Assembly (NCBI RefSeq): GCF_029914245.1
Contig: NZ_JARYZI010000013.1
Coordinates: forward strand, 1 to 64,000
DNA length: 64,000 nt
Direction of reading: 5' to 3'
Source: Fusibacter bizertensis
GTDB lineage: Bacteria > Bacillota > Clostridia > Peptostreptococcales > Acidaminobacteraceae
Shown: one piece after another, positions 37,643-45,408 of the stretch
Position numbering within the stretch: the first letter of the stretch is position 1
Layout of the letters: each line of letters begins with the position of its first letter
The notes under the pieces: model-generated
The model's database searches: none
Seen by the model: only the letters and a program-made list of their open reading frames with translations
What the model was told of the DNA's origin: nothing
Translations under genes and position numbers: made by a program

Positions 37643-38801
37643 TTTTGATCACCTCGATTGGAGAAAGTTTTCGGGATTTAAGTGCTGGTATGATTGATGC
37701 TAAAGTAGAAGCAGCAACTGCGATAAATCCTGATAAGCCTATGAATTTCATATTAATAAAGATTGGTACAACTGGTGTACCATCCGGGTTAAGTGCAAAT
37801 TTAGTAAAGACAACCAGTAGTCCTAAACCAAATAGAATTCCGAGAATACCGCCGAGTATCCCAAGTATAAATCCTTGGAACAAGAATACAAGGCTAGAGG
37901 TTTTATCGTTGATCCCCATGGCTTTTAAGATACCAATTTGTCTTGATTTTTGAAGAACTGTAATCGCTAGAACACTGGCTATACCTAAAACGACAGAGAT
38001 CACAACAAAAACTTGTATCATTAGACTTGAGGTGCTTTGCCCACTAAGTCCACTTAGTAACTGTTCGTTTTGATCTTTCCAGTTATCAATCCTTATTTGG
38101 TCTGAAAGGTTGTCACCTAGCATCTGTGTCGCCAAGATATCAGCATCAAATGGACTGTCAATTTGAATTTCAAGTGAAGTGACTTGATCTGTGGTAAGCC
38201 CTAAAGTATTTTGTGAAAATGCAAGCGGACTAATAATCCAGCTTTGATTGATACTAGCAACTTTTAAGTCGAAATAGCCCACAACTTTGGCTGGATAAAC
38301 TTCACCGGTTGCTGTGAGTATATCAATTGTTTCACCTATGGTGACATCAAACTCTTCTGCAAGACTAATACCTAATAAAATTTCATCATCAGAGGAGGGC
38401 ATCATAGAGCCATCTATTAGTTTATCGGAAATCTTATAGATATCATCAGCAAGATCAAGTTCAAAACCGCGTAATAAAATTTGCTGTGTCTTGTCATTTG
38501 TTTTCATGAACGCCCCACCACTCACTGAAGGGGTCATAAATGAAACCTTAGAATACTGCTGATCGATCTTGTTTTCTAAAGTGAGATAATCTTCAACAGG
38601 ATCGTTTTTCTCAGCTGCGCTTATTGTGATATGTGGCGAACTTCCAATAGTGGAATCGAGTAAACTAATTTGAAGTCCTTCTATTAAGGAGCCAATAAAG
38701 ATTTGTACTGAGATCCCTATAGCAATACCCAGTGCGATTAATACGGTTTGACCTTTGCTTGATGATAAAAAACGCAAGGCAATTCTGAATGCTAATCTCA
38801 T
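37635..38801 (-). CDS. ABC permease, LolE/FtsX family
   Basis: 388 aa. N-terminal TM (~18-40, GQTVLIALGIAIGISVQIFI), a large extracytoplasmic MacB-type periplasmic core (~45-245) and three C-terminal TM helices (~262, 315, 350), the usual FtsX/LolE layout. It pairs with the ATPase encoded next. The start overlaps the stop of the B12-binding gene by 4 bp. Substrate unknown. Confidence 0.9.
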   Translation of the reverse strand: MRLAFRIALRFLSSSKGQTVLIALGIAIGISVQIFIGSLIEGLQISLLDSTIGSSPHITISAAEKNDPVEDYLTLENKIDQQYSKVSFMTPSVSGGAFMKTNDKTQQILLRGFELDLADDIYKISDKLIDGSMMPSSDDEILLGISLAEEFDVTIGETIDILTATGEVYPAKVVGYFDLKVASINQSWIISPLAFSQNTLGLTTDQVTSLEIQIDSPFDADILATQMLGDNLSDQIRIDNWKDQNEQLLSGLSGQSTSSLMIQVFVVISVVLGIASVLAITVLQKSRQIGILKAMGINDKTSSLVFLFQGFILGILGGILGILFGLGLLVVFTKFALNPDGTPVVPIFINMKFIGLSGFIAVAASTLASIIPALKSRKLSPIEVIKNG

Positions 38802-39472
38802 CGGATCGCCTCCTTTACAGCTTTTAAGTCATCAAAAGTACGGACATAATAATCAGCTTTTATCTGTGATTTCACATCTGAGCTGTTGTGAACGGCATAA
38901 CCGCCAACGATAAACGTAAAATGTTTTAAAACTTCTATTGTTCTGAGTTCTTCAATTAATCGATGAAGTTTAGTAAGGTGAAAATAATTAGTCACACTAA
39001 CACATACTAGATCGGGCTTGAAATGCTTAATCGCACTAAAAATCTCTTGCTTAGGTGTATTAGCCCCTATAAAATAGGCGTCAAATCCAAGTAAGGTTAA
39101 AAAATCAGTTGTCATACGTGCACCAAGTTCGTGATACTCTTCTTCAAGACAAAATACCACAGCTTTTTTACGATTTAAGGGTTGAGTATGATTTGCTTCA
39201 AGTTGCTGTCTTTGCTGATATACATAAGGCAAAGTAAGTTCAACAACAGTTCTGACTATATTGCTGCTTAGATGTTCTTCCCATATTGGCATTGATTGTT
39301 CTTGTCGATTGCTAGAAATAGAATTAAGACTTTGGGTAAGAACTTCTTCGTAGAGCGTTTGAATGCTAATTTGATTATTTTCTAAGGCATCGGTTATGAT
39401 TGCAACTGCTTCTTCACGATTATGATTTTCAAGCGCTTTTGAAAATCGACTATGAATGAGTTCTTTTGTCAT
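38798..39472 (-). CDS. Cobalamin (B12)-binding domain protein
   Basis: 224 aa. An N-terminal helical cap (~1-95) and a Rossmann-like B12 domain (~103-224). The EEEYHELGAR segment fits the (D/E)xHxxG motif whose His coordinates cobalt. The arrangement is that of MerR-CarH sensors or corrinoid proteins without any HTH or methyltransferase attached. First gene of an operon with a LolDE-type ABC transporter (4-bp overlap), an uncommon pairing. It could sense B12 or light, or carry a methyl group; which is not visible. Confidence 0.8.
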   Translation of the reverse strand: MTKELIHSRFSKALENHNREEAVAIITDALENNQISIQTLYEEVLTQSLNSISSNRQEQSMPIWEEHLSSNIVRTVVELTLPYVYQQRQQLEANHTQPLNRKKAVVFCLEEEYHELGARMTTDFLTLLGFDAYFIGANTPKQEIFSAIKHFKPDLVCVSVTNYFHLTKLHRLIEELRTIEVLKHFTFIVGGYAVHNSSDVKSQIKADYYVRTFDDLKAVKEAIR

Positions 39473-39654
39473 TATTATGACCTCGCTTTCACTGAGTTTA
39501 ATGCATTAATACCCCAATAAAGAGTGATTATAAACATTATATTGATATATATTCTTATTTATTTTTGATATTTAGTTTATAAATGTATCTTATCAAAATT
39601 GCTGTATGAGAAATCTGGTTTGGAATGAAAAACGGATTGATAATGTTATGAAAA

Positions 39655-39693
39655 AACTCCTCAGCTGATGGTAAAGCCATGAACTAAGGAGTT
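39655..39693 (-). terminator. Terminator after the glutathione peroxidase gene
   Basis: AACTCC...GGAGTT outer stem with GATGG/CCATC inner pairing; followed by TTTTTT on the minus strand. Confidence 0.8.
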
Positions 39694-39732
39694 AATGAAT
39701 CGTATTTAACCAAAAAGGTGTTTAGAATGCAC

Positions 39733-40278
39733 TTATAATAGTGGTAATAGATGTTCTTTTAAGTCAAGTGGCTCAAATGATGATTCAAATCTTTTAACGA
39801 CGTTTCCTTTGCGATCGATTAGGAATTTTGTGAAGTTCCAACGTATTGCATTTCCAATTGTGAATTCAGGATATTTTTCTTTCAAAATATTGTCCAAAAT
39901 TTTATTTGTTGGATGGGATAAGTCAAGGCCTTCAAATTGCGCTTCATCTTTTAAATATTTAAAGACTGGATGGGCATCAGCGCCATTGACATCTGTTTTC
40001 TCGAATAGTGGGAAAGTGACACCGTAGTTCAGTGAACAAAAGTTTTTTGTATCATCGTTAGTGCCTGGTTCTTGTGCGTTAAACTGATTACAAGGGAATC
40101 CTAGAATTTCTACGCCTTGGTCTTTGAACTCAAGATAAAGCTTCTGTAGATCTTCGTACTGGGGTGTGAAACCACACTTGCTAGCAGTGTTAACCACTAA
40201 AAGAACTTTCCCTTCATAATCACTAAGTGAAACTTCGTTACCATCAATATCTTTTGCATTAAAATCGTATATATTCAT
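39733..40278 (-). CDS. Glutathione peroxidase family (thiol peroxidase)
   Basis: 181 aa. The peroxidatic Cys is in NTASKCGFTPQY (Cys, not selenocysteine), with the conserved FPCNQF Gln motif and WNFTKFL Trp/Asn. Cys-type enzymes usually use thioredoxin to reduce hydroperoxides. ATG 40278 is chosen with GGAGG 5-6 nt upstream. It stands alone, divergent from the CC-rich mini-protein gene; a palindromic operator overlaps its promoter. Confidence 0.93.
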   Translation of the reverse strand: MNIYDFNAKDIDGNEVSLSDYEGKVLLVVNTASKCGFTPQYEDLQKLYLEFKDQGVEILGFPCNQFNAQEPGTNDDTKNFCSLNYGVTFPLFEKTDVNGADAHPVFKYLKDEAQFEGLDLSHPTNKILDNILKEKYPEFTIGNAIRWNFTKFLIDRKGNVVKRFESSFEPLDLKEHLLPLL

Positions 40279-40324
40279 CATATCCTCCATATATTTTGTA
40301 TGTACTTTTGTTTGGTACAATTAG

Positions 40325-40354
40325 ATTGTATACAATCAATAGGGTGTTGTCAAT
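40325..40354 (-). promoter_or_regulatory. Glutathione peroxidase promoter and palindromic operator
   Basis: On the minus strand TTGACA (40354-40349), 17 bp, TACAAT (40331-40326). The perfect palindrome GATTGTATACAATC (40325-40338) overlaps the -10 box, a layout typical of repression. ATTGTATACAAT-type sites are known for some GntR-family repressors; the regulator here is not known. Confidence 0.7.
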
Positions 40355-40381
40355 ACTTTTTTGGAAATGTTTTTATAGTTA

Positions 40382-40409
40382 TTGACATATATCGAAAACG
40401 TATTATACT
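40382..40409 (+). promoter_or_regulatory. Promoter of the CC-rich protein / mrp operon
   Basis: TTGACA (40382-40387), 16 bp, TATACT (40404-40409). Confidence 0.65.
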
Positions 40410-40486
40410 TATAGTGGTTGGGACTAGAGCTCATACTAAAAATTTAAGGTTTTATTTGACCACTATATTATAGAAGGAGATTTAAT

Positions 40487-40657
40487 ATGCCAAATAAAGA
40501 TGGAACTGGACCAAAGCAAGGCGGATGCTGTGGTGGACACGGCCATCACGGTGATATAGCTGCGGAGCATAAGCAAGGTGGATGCTGCGGTGGATATGGA
40601 AAAGGTGAAGGACACGCTGGACATCATGGTGAAGGTAAAGGATGCTGCGGAAAATAA
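40487..40657 (+). CDS. 56-aa Cys/His/Gly-rich mini-protein (DUF5320-like start)
   Basis: Starts MPNKDGTGP, like DUF5320 proteins, then has three Cys-Cys-Gly units (QGGCCGGHGHHG, QGGCCGGYGKGEG, GKGCCGK) with interspersed His. Six Cys and six His in 56 residues suggest metal or Fe-S handling. AAGGAG lies 7 nt upstream of the ATG, and a promoter ends at 40409. The mrp gene begins 39 bp after the stop, and Mrp/NBP35 proteins build or carry Fe-S clusters, so a partner role is plausible. The two 12-14-residue CCG units look like an internal duplication. Confidence 0.75.
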   Translation: MPNKDGTGPKQGGCCGGHGHHGDIAAEHKQGGCCGGYGKGEGHAGHHGEGKGCCGK

Positions 40658-40696
40658 CGGATATAGATGAAAAATCCTAATGATGAGGAGGCTTTC

Positions 40697-41563
40697 ATGA
40701 GCAATTCTTGTGACTCAAATTGTAGTTCATGCGCAACTGATTGTGGAGATCGCACAACTAAAAGCAATCTTGATTTATCACCTTCGCATGATCTAAGTAA
40801 AATAAAACGCGTGATAGGTGTCGTTAGTGGTAAAGGCGGTGTAGGAAAATCGCTTGTAACGTCTATGTTAGCTGTTGAGATGAATAAGCGTGGTTATGAA
40901 ACAGCTATACTCGATGCAGATATCACAGGGCCCTCTATACCAAAGAGCTTCGGTATAACGGAAAAAGCCAGTTCAAACGAACTAGGGATGTTTCCAGTAC
41001 GCAGCCATATGGGAATTAAATTGATGTCGATCAATCTATTGCTTCAAAATGATACTGATCCAGTTGTTTGGCGAGGACCTATGATTGGTGGTGCAGTTAA
41101 ACAATTCTGGACTGATGTAATTTGGGGTGATGTTGATTATATGTTTGTGGACATGCCACCAGGAACAGGCGATGTAGCACTTACTGTTTTTCAAAATTTG
41201 CCTATAGACGGCATGATTATCGTCACAACACCACAAGATTTAGTATCGATGATTGTGACTAAAGCAGTTAAGATGGCGAGTATGCTTAAAATACCGGTTT
41301 TAGGCATCGTAGAAAATATGTCGTATTTTAAATGTCCAGACTGTGACAAAGAACATTATATCTACGGCAAGAGCAATGCGGATGAAGTTGCTAACAATTA
41401 TGGTTTAAATGTGATGGCAAGGCTACCGATTGATCCTAAACATGCTGCGGCGTGTGATAGAGGCATGATAGAACTTGCAGATACATCCTTACTTGATGAA
41501 ATGGTAAAAACAATAGAGACTCTAGACTTAAGTTCAGAGTCAAAGGATTTCCCAGTTGTTTAA
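40697..41563 (+). CDS. Mrp/NBP35-type Fe-S carrier P-loop ATPase
   Basis: 288 aa. An N-terminal Cys cluster (CDSNCSSCATDC) as in NBP35, a deviant Walker A SGKGGVGKS, ITGPSIPKSFG, WRGPMIGGAVKQFW, DMPPGTGD and the CxxC pair KCPDCDK near residue 215. These proteins bind and hand over Fe-S clusters. ATG 40697 is chosen because GAGGAGG precedes it and the Cys cluster then starts at residue 5. Same operon as the CC-rich mini-protein. Confidence 0.92.
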   Translation: MSNSCDSNCSSCATDCGDRTTKSNLDLSPSHDLSKIKRVIGVVSGKGGVGKSLVTSMLAVEMNKRGYETAILDADITGPSIPKSFGITEKASSNELGMFPVRSHMGIKLMSINLLLQNDTDPVVWRGPMIGGAVKQFWTDVIWGDVDYMFVDMPPGTGDVALTVFQNLPIDGMIIVTTPQDLVSMIVTKAVKMASMLKIPVLGIVENMSYFKCPDCDKEHYIYGKSNADEVANNYGLNVMARLPIDPKHAAACDRGMIELADTSLLDEMVKTIETLDLSSESKDFPVV

Positions 41564-41610
41564 GTTTGAATGTATATTTTAATCAAGTATAGAAGACGTA
41601 TCCAAAAAAT

Positions 41611-41659
41611 GAGCTAGACTTAGGATTCTCTAAATAAGAGAGTCAAGTCTAGCTCTTTT
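41611..41659 (+). terminator. Terminator after mrp
   Basis: GAGCTAGACTT / AAGTCTAGCTC stem with an inner GATTCTCT/AGAGAGTC fold and TTTT tail. Confidence 0.8.
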
Positions 41660-41690
41660 AAGTCTAGTCTAATTTAGTTTAGTTTCATTT

Positions 41691-41750
41691 TAAATTAAAG
41701 TTTTGGATTATAAATTAAAGTTTAGGATTTAAAATTAAAGTTTAGGATTT
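41691..41750. repeat. Three 20-bp tandem repeats
   Basis: Three consecutive 20-bp units of the form TAAATTAAAGTTTAGGATTT (41691-41710, 41711-41730, 41731-41750). The last unit runs into the 3' end of the histidine kinase gene, encoding its final residues and stop on the minus strand. Probably slippage-derived. Confidence 0.75.
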
Positions 41751-43031
41751 TAATTTTAAGGTGAAAGTTGTTTTTTCATTAGGGAGGCTTTCACAGCTTA
41801 GTTTTCCACCGTGTTGCTCGGTGATGGATTTTGCAATCGCTAGTCCTAATCCATAGCTACCACTTTCGCGGGAACGCACCTTATCACCTCTATAAAAACG
41901 ATCGAAGATTTTAGGTAAGTCTCCTTCGGGGATGCCTTCACCAGTATTTTCAATTTCAAGTGTGTAGTGATGCGTTGATCTATATAGTTTGATTTTAATG
42001 CTGCCTTTTGAAGGCGTGTATTTGATGGCATTATCAAGTAAAATCATTGCAACTTGAGAGAGTTGCTCGGAATTGCCATAGATTTCTACGCCTGGTAGTA
42101 TATCATAAGTTAGATCTATCTCTTTTTCAAAAGCTACAACTTCAAGACCCAATAAAATATGTTCAATTTTTTCTGAAATATCAAAATTAGATTTCATCAT
42201 CTGATGATCTTCTGCACCATCCATTTGAGTTAGATAAAGTAAATCGTTGGTGAGATGTCCCATTCGTTCAACTTCTGATTTAATGTATTTAAGCCATTTT
42301 TTATCCGACTCGTCTGTACTGCTAAGCAGAACATCTACATTGGTGTGTATGACCGCCAGTGGTGTCTTGAGTTCATGTGATGCGTCTGAGATAAACTGTT
42401 TTTGCTTGTCGAACGCTTCTTTGATCGGCCTAACTGACCTTTCCGTTAGGAAGCTACTAATAAAGAAAATAACGAAAAGCATCACAACTGAAACACCTAT
42501 AAAAGTGAGAATTAGTCGGTCAAGTACATCCTTTTGGGTGGTCATATCTAAAAAAGAGATGACATAGCCACTTGGTCTTTTTTGAACCATGTAAGCCCAC
42601 GTGCTACCATCGAGATCGAAATCACCATAGGCATCCTCAGTTTTGTCGACATTTGCTAAAGCATTGGTATAAAATGTGTCATCAGCTGAGAAAAAAGAGA
42701 GCCAAGAGGAAAGTTTGAAGCCCTTATTGGTTTCGATTACAAAAGCTGCAATTCTCTCTTTAGGCAACTTATCATTTTCCTTAGTATTCATATTATTATC
42801 TGCGATTTGGGGTTCAGTTGGTACAGGCATTGATCCACCTAGCAAATCAAACTTTGGTAAAACAATGCGGTCGCTTTTATTGAAATCAGCAATTCTGAAC
42901 AGATCTTGTTTGATAACCTCGTGGATATTGTTATATGTCATGATATAGATCGTTGAGAAAGAGATGAGCATCAATATAGAGATTATGCTTAAGTTCATTA
43001 GTAGCAAACGATTGCGTAACTTTTTGAACAT
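41742..43031 (-). CDS. Sensor histidine kinase
   Basis: 429 aa. TM1 (~10-30), an extracellular part of ~140 residues, TM2 (~175-195), HisKA with DASHELKTPLAVIHTN, then HATPase with the N box LLDNAIKYTP and G boxes ENTGEGIP, GLGLAIA. No clear HAMP. It overlaps the response regulator by one base and is its partner. The gene sits divergent to the VTC/DUF4956/CotH operon, which it may control. The 3' end runs into 20-bp tandem repeats. Confidence 0.92.
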   Translation of the reverse strand: MFKKLRNRLLLMNLSIISILMLISFSTIYIMTYNNIHEVIKQDLFRIADFNKSDRIVLPKFDLLGGSMPVPTEPQIADNNMNTKENDKLPKERIAAFVIETNKGFKLSSWLSFFSADDTFYTNALANVDKTEDAYGDFDLDGSTWAYMVQKRPSGYVISFLDMTTQKDVLDRLILTFIGVSVVMLFVIFFISSFLTERSVRPIKEAFDKQKQFISDASHELKTPLAVIHTNVDVLLSSTDESDKKWLKYIKSEVERMGHLTNDLLYLTQMDGAEDHQMMKSNFDISEKIEHILLGLEVVAFEKEIDLTYDILPGVEIYGNSEQLSQVAMILLDNAIKYTPSKGSIKIKLYRSTHHYTLEIENTGEGIPEGDLPKIFDRFYRGDKVRSRESGSYGLGLAIAKSITEQHGGKLSCESLPNEKTTFTLKLKS

Positions 43032-43708
43032 TACTTATTTACCTCCAATGCATATCCGACGCCTCTAGTAGTTGCAATTATAACGTTTGATTTTAAAAAG
43101 CTTAGCTTTTTACGAAGGAATGAAATATAGACTTCTACATTATTATGCTCAGCTTCAGAGTCAAACCCCCATAGTTTATCAATGATCATTTCTTTAGAAG
43201 CAATCAAACCTTTTCTAAGAATCAAAAATTCTAGTAGTTCACATTCTCTAAGCGTCAGTTTAATTTCTTGAAAGTCTTTCGTGAGCATCAGAGTAGACGG
43301 TGTAAGCTTGATATCGCCAAAATTCAGATCATCACTCACTTGGATTTCACCTTTTCTTCTAGAAAGGGCACGGATACGTGCTAAAAGCTCTTCGGTTGCA
43401 AAAGGCTTTGGCAAATAATCATCTGCTCCGCTATCAAGTCCAGTGACACGATCACTCACTTCTCCCTTTGCAGTTAACATCAGTACGGGTACCTTTATGC
43501 CTTCTGCCCGAAGCTCTTTTAAAACTTGGAGACCATTCTTTTTAGGTAACATAATATCAAGCAGTATCATATCGTATATTTGACTTAATCCGTAGTCTAA
43601 TCCATCTTCACCATTATGAACCATATCAACAGTGAGATTATTTTTTTTTAGAATCTGTGAGATCGCTTCTGCTAAATGCACTTCATCTTCAACGAGTAAA
43701 ATTCTCAT
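43031..43708 (-). CDS. OmpR-family response regulator
   Basis: 225 aa. Receiver domain (VEDE, LLDIMLPKKNG with phospho-Asp, LPKPF Lys) and winged helix (LTLRECELLEFLI, NNVEVYISFLRKKL). Usual length for the family. It is the first gene of the operon and starts 78 bp from a 62-bp palindrome that separates it from the divergent VTC operon. Confidence 0.93.
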   Translation of the reverse strand: MRILLVEDEVHLAEAISQILKKNNLTVDMVHNGEDGLDYGLSQIYDMILLDIMLPKKNGLQVLKELRAEGIKVPVLMLTAKGEVSDRVTGLDSGADDYLPKPFATEELLARIRALSRRKGEIQVSDDLNFGDIKLTPSTLMLTKDFQEIKLTLRECELLEFLILRKGLIASKEMIIDKLWGFDSEAEHNNVEVYISFLRKKLSFLKSNVIIATTRGVGYALEVNK

Positions 43709-43785
43709 ACATTCACTCCTTTTCTACATATTATAACCGATTTTCTTCCTATAGAATAGCAAGGTAACCTTTAATGAATCTTAAA

Positions 43786-43847
43786 AGCTAAAAGGTGTCA
43801 GGTCATAGTTAGCCAAATGGCTAACTATGACCTGACACCTTTTAGCT
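43786..43847. repeat. 62-bp perfect palindrome, copy 1
   Basis: 29-nt arms around AAAT; the arm reads AGCTAAAAGGTGTCAGGTCA and ends TAGTTAGCC. Beyond the core, an imperfect inverted repeat continues outward to 43768 and 43871. It lies between two divergent genes, so it is not needed as a terminator here. The same sequence occurs at 48731 and 57931. Confidence 0.95.
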
Positions 43848-43928
43848 TTTTTCTTTAAGGTTCATTAAAGGAATTCATTTTATAATAAGCTCAAGTTAGA
43901 AAATAGGTAGTTCAGTGAGGAGAGAGCA

Positions 43929-44723
43929 ATGAGTATAGAAGTTTTTAATAGATATGAGAAAAAATTTTTGTTAGACCAACAGACTTACGAAGCTGTATCA
44001 GCAGTTTTACAGGAGCAGATGACTTTGGATGCTTATAATCAAGCAAACGGATTTTATACAATTAGCAATCTCTATTGTGATACTGTAGATGATGCTTTAA
44101 TAAAGAAATCATTATCAAAACCGATCTACAAAGAAAAGTTGAGGCTCAGAGCATATGGTATACCAGAACTTGAGTCAAAGGTCTTTTTGGAAATAAAGAA
44201 AAAGTATCAAGGGCTTGTAAATAAACGTAGAACGACGTTAGAACTCACTGAAGCATATCAGTTTATTAACGACAAAGTGATCCCAGAGAAAAAGCCATAT
44301 CAGAATAGACAAGTTATTAATGAAATACATTTTATGCTACATCAATATAAACTTAAACCGATGGTATATATCGCATATGATCGCAAAGCTTTGTTTGCAG
44401 ATGATTTAAGAATCACCTTTGATACAAATATAAGAACACGCCGGTATGACCTAGGTCTTGAACGTGGTGATTATGGGCGGCCACTTTTGGCAAAGGGACA
44501 ATGGCTGATGGAAGTTAAAGCTGAAAAGACATTGCCCATGTGGCTTGTAAGAGTGCTATCCGAATATAAATTATATGCGACGAGTTTCTCAAAATATGGC
44601 AAGGAATTTCTGACTAAAGATGAAGATTATAAGTATCAAATTGAAGAAAAGAAAAAAGTGAAGGGAGAAAAAGTGACATGTTTGAGTCCTTATTTAGTAC
44701 AACAGCAACAAGCAGCTCGTTAA
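43929..44723 (+). CDS. VTC-domain protein (polyphosphate polymerase-like)
   Basis: 264 aa. The VTC fold is shown by the N-terminal RYEKKFLLDQQTYEAV start, YTISNLYCDTVDDALI, KLRLRAYG, EIKKKYQG and MEVKAEKTLP strands, whose basic and acidic residues line the triphosphate tunnel. In this gene set the VTC protein is followed by DUF4956 and CotH. The 3' end overlaps the DUF4956 gene by 46 bp. Whether it makes polyphosphate in bacteria of this type is inferred only. Confidence 0.9.
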   Translation: MSIEVFNRYEKKFLLDQQTYEAVSAVLQEQMTLDAYNQANGFYTISNLYCDTVDDALIKKSLSKPIYKEKLRLRAYGIPELESKVFLEIKKKYQGLVNKRRTTLELTEAYQFINDKVIPEKKPYQNRQVINEIHFMLHQYKLKPMVYIAYDRKALFADDLRITFDTNIRTRRYDLGLERGDYGRPLLAKGQWLMEVKAEKTLPMWLVRVLSEYKLYATSFSKYGKEFLTKDEDYKYQIEEKKKVKGEKVTCLSPYLVQQQQAAR

Positions 44724-45364
44724 GTTTGATTGAAGTTATTGTTACAATTGTGATGGCATTTATCTGTGGAGGGATTATCAGTTTTACGTATCATAAAACA
44801 TCCATTAAAGGACATTATTCTGAAAACTTCGCTTTAACGATGATTTTATTACCAGCAGTGATATCTATTATTATATTTCTCATTGGAAGTGATGTTGCTA
44901 GGGCCTTTAGTTTAGCAGGAGCATTTTCAATTATCAGGTTTAGAAGTGCTCCTGGCGAGCCTAAAGATATTGCATACGTATTGTTTGCCATGGCAGCGGG
45001 GCTTGCAAGTGGCGTAGGTGCATTCGCATATGCAGCTGTGTTTACGGTTATTCTCTGTGCAGTGATGTTTCTGTTATTTAAAACTAAATTTAAAGGTGGT
45101 GCCACAGAATCTAAACAACTGGTAATCACCATTCCGGAAGACCTAAACTATGAAACTGCTTTTGCTGACATTATGGAAAAATTCACACTAAAAAGTAATC
45201 TGAAACGGGTAAAGACAACGGCACTCGGTAGTTTATATCAAATCTTTTATGACATTGATTTAAAAGAAAATGTGAGCACTAAAGCCTTTATCGATGAGTT
45301 GAGGTGTAGAAATGGTAATCTAAATATCAGTTTGACACTTTTATCTGATCAAGCAGGTGAGTGA
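44678..45364 (+). CDS. DUF4956 membrane protein
   Basis: 228 aa with about four N-terminal TM helices and a soluble C-terminal ~90 residues (LVITIPEDLNYE, ACT-like in outline). Contains the family-typical FSIIRFRSAPGEPKDIAYVL segment. Known as a regular neighbour of VTC and CotH genes; function unknown. It begins inside the VTC gene, which suggests tight coupling. Confidence 0.9.
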   Translation: MFESLFSTTATSSSLSLIEVIVTIVMAFICGGIISFTYHKTSIKGHYSENFALTMILLPAVISIIIFLIGSDVARAFSLAGAFSIIRFRSAPGEPKDIAYVLFAMAAGLASGVGAFAYAAVFTVILCAVMFLLFKTKFKGGATESKQLVITIPEDLNYETAFADIMEKFTLKSNLKRVKTTALGSLYQIFYDIDLKENVSTKAFIDELRCRNGNLNISLTLLSDQAGE

Positions 45365-45408
45365 AGCTAGTGACAAGTATACAAGAAAAATAATAAAGAG
45401 GGGTCGAT

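Noticed and set aside
41691-41750. CRISPR array
   Set aside because: The repeats are directly adjacent with no spacers, and there are no cas genes.
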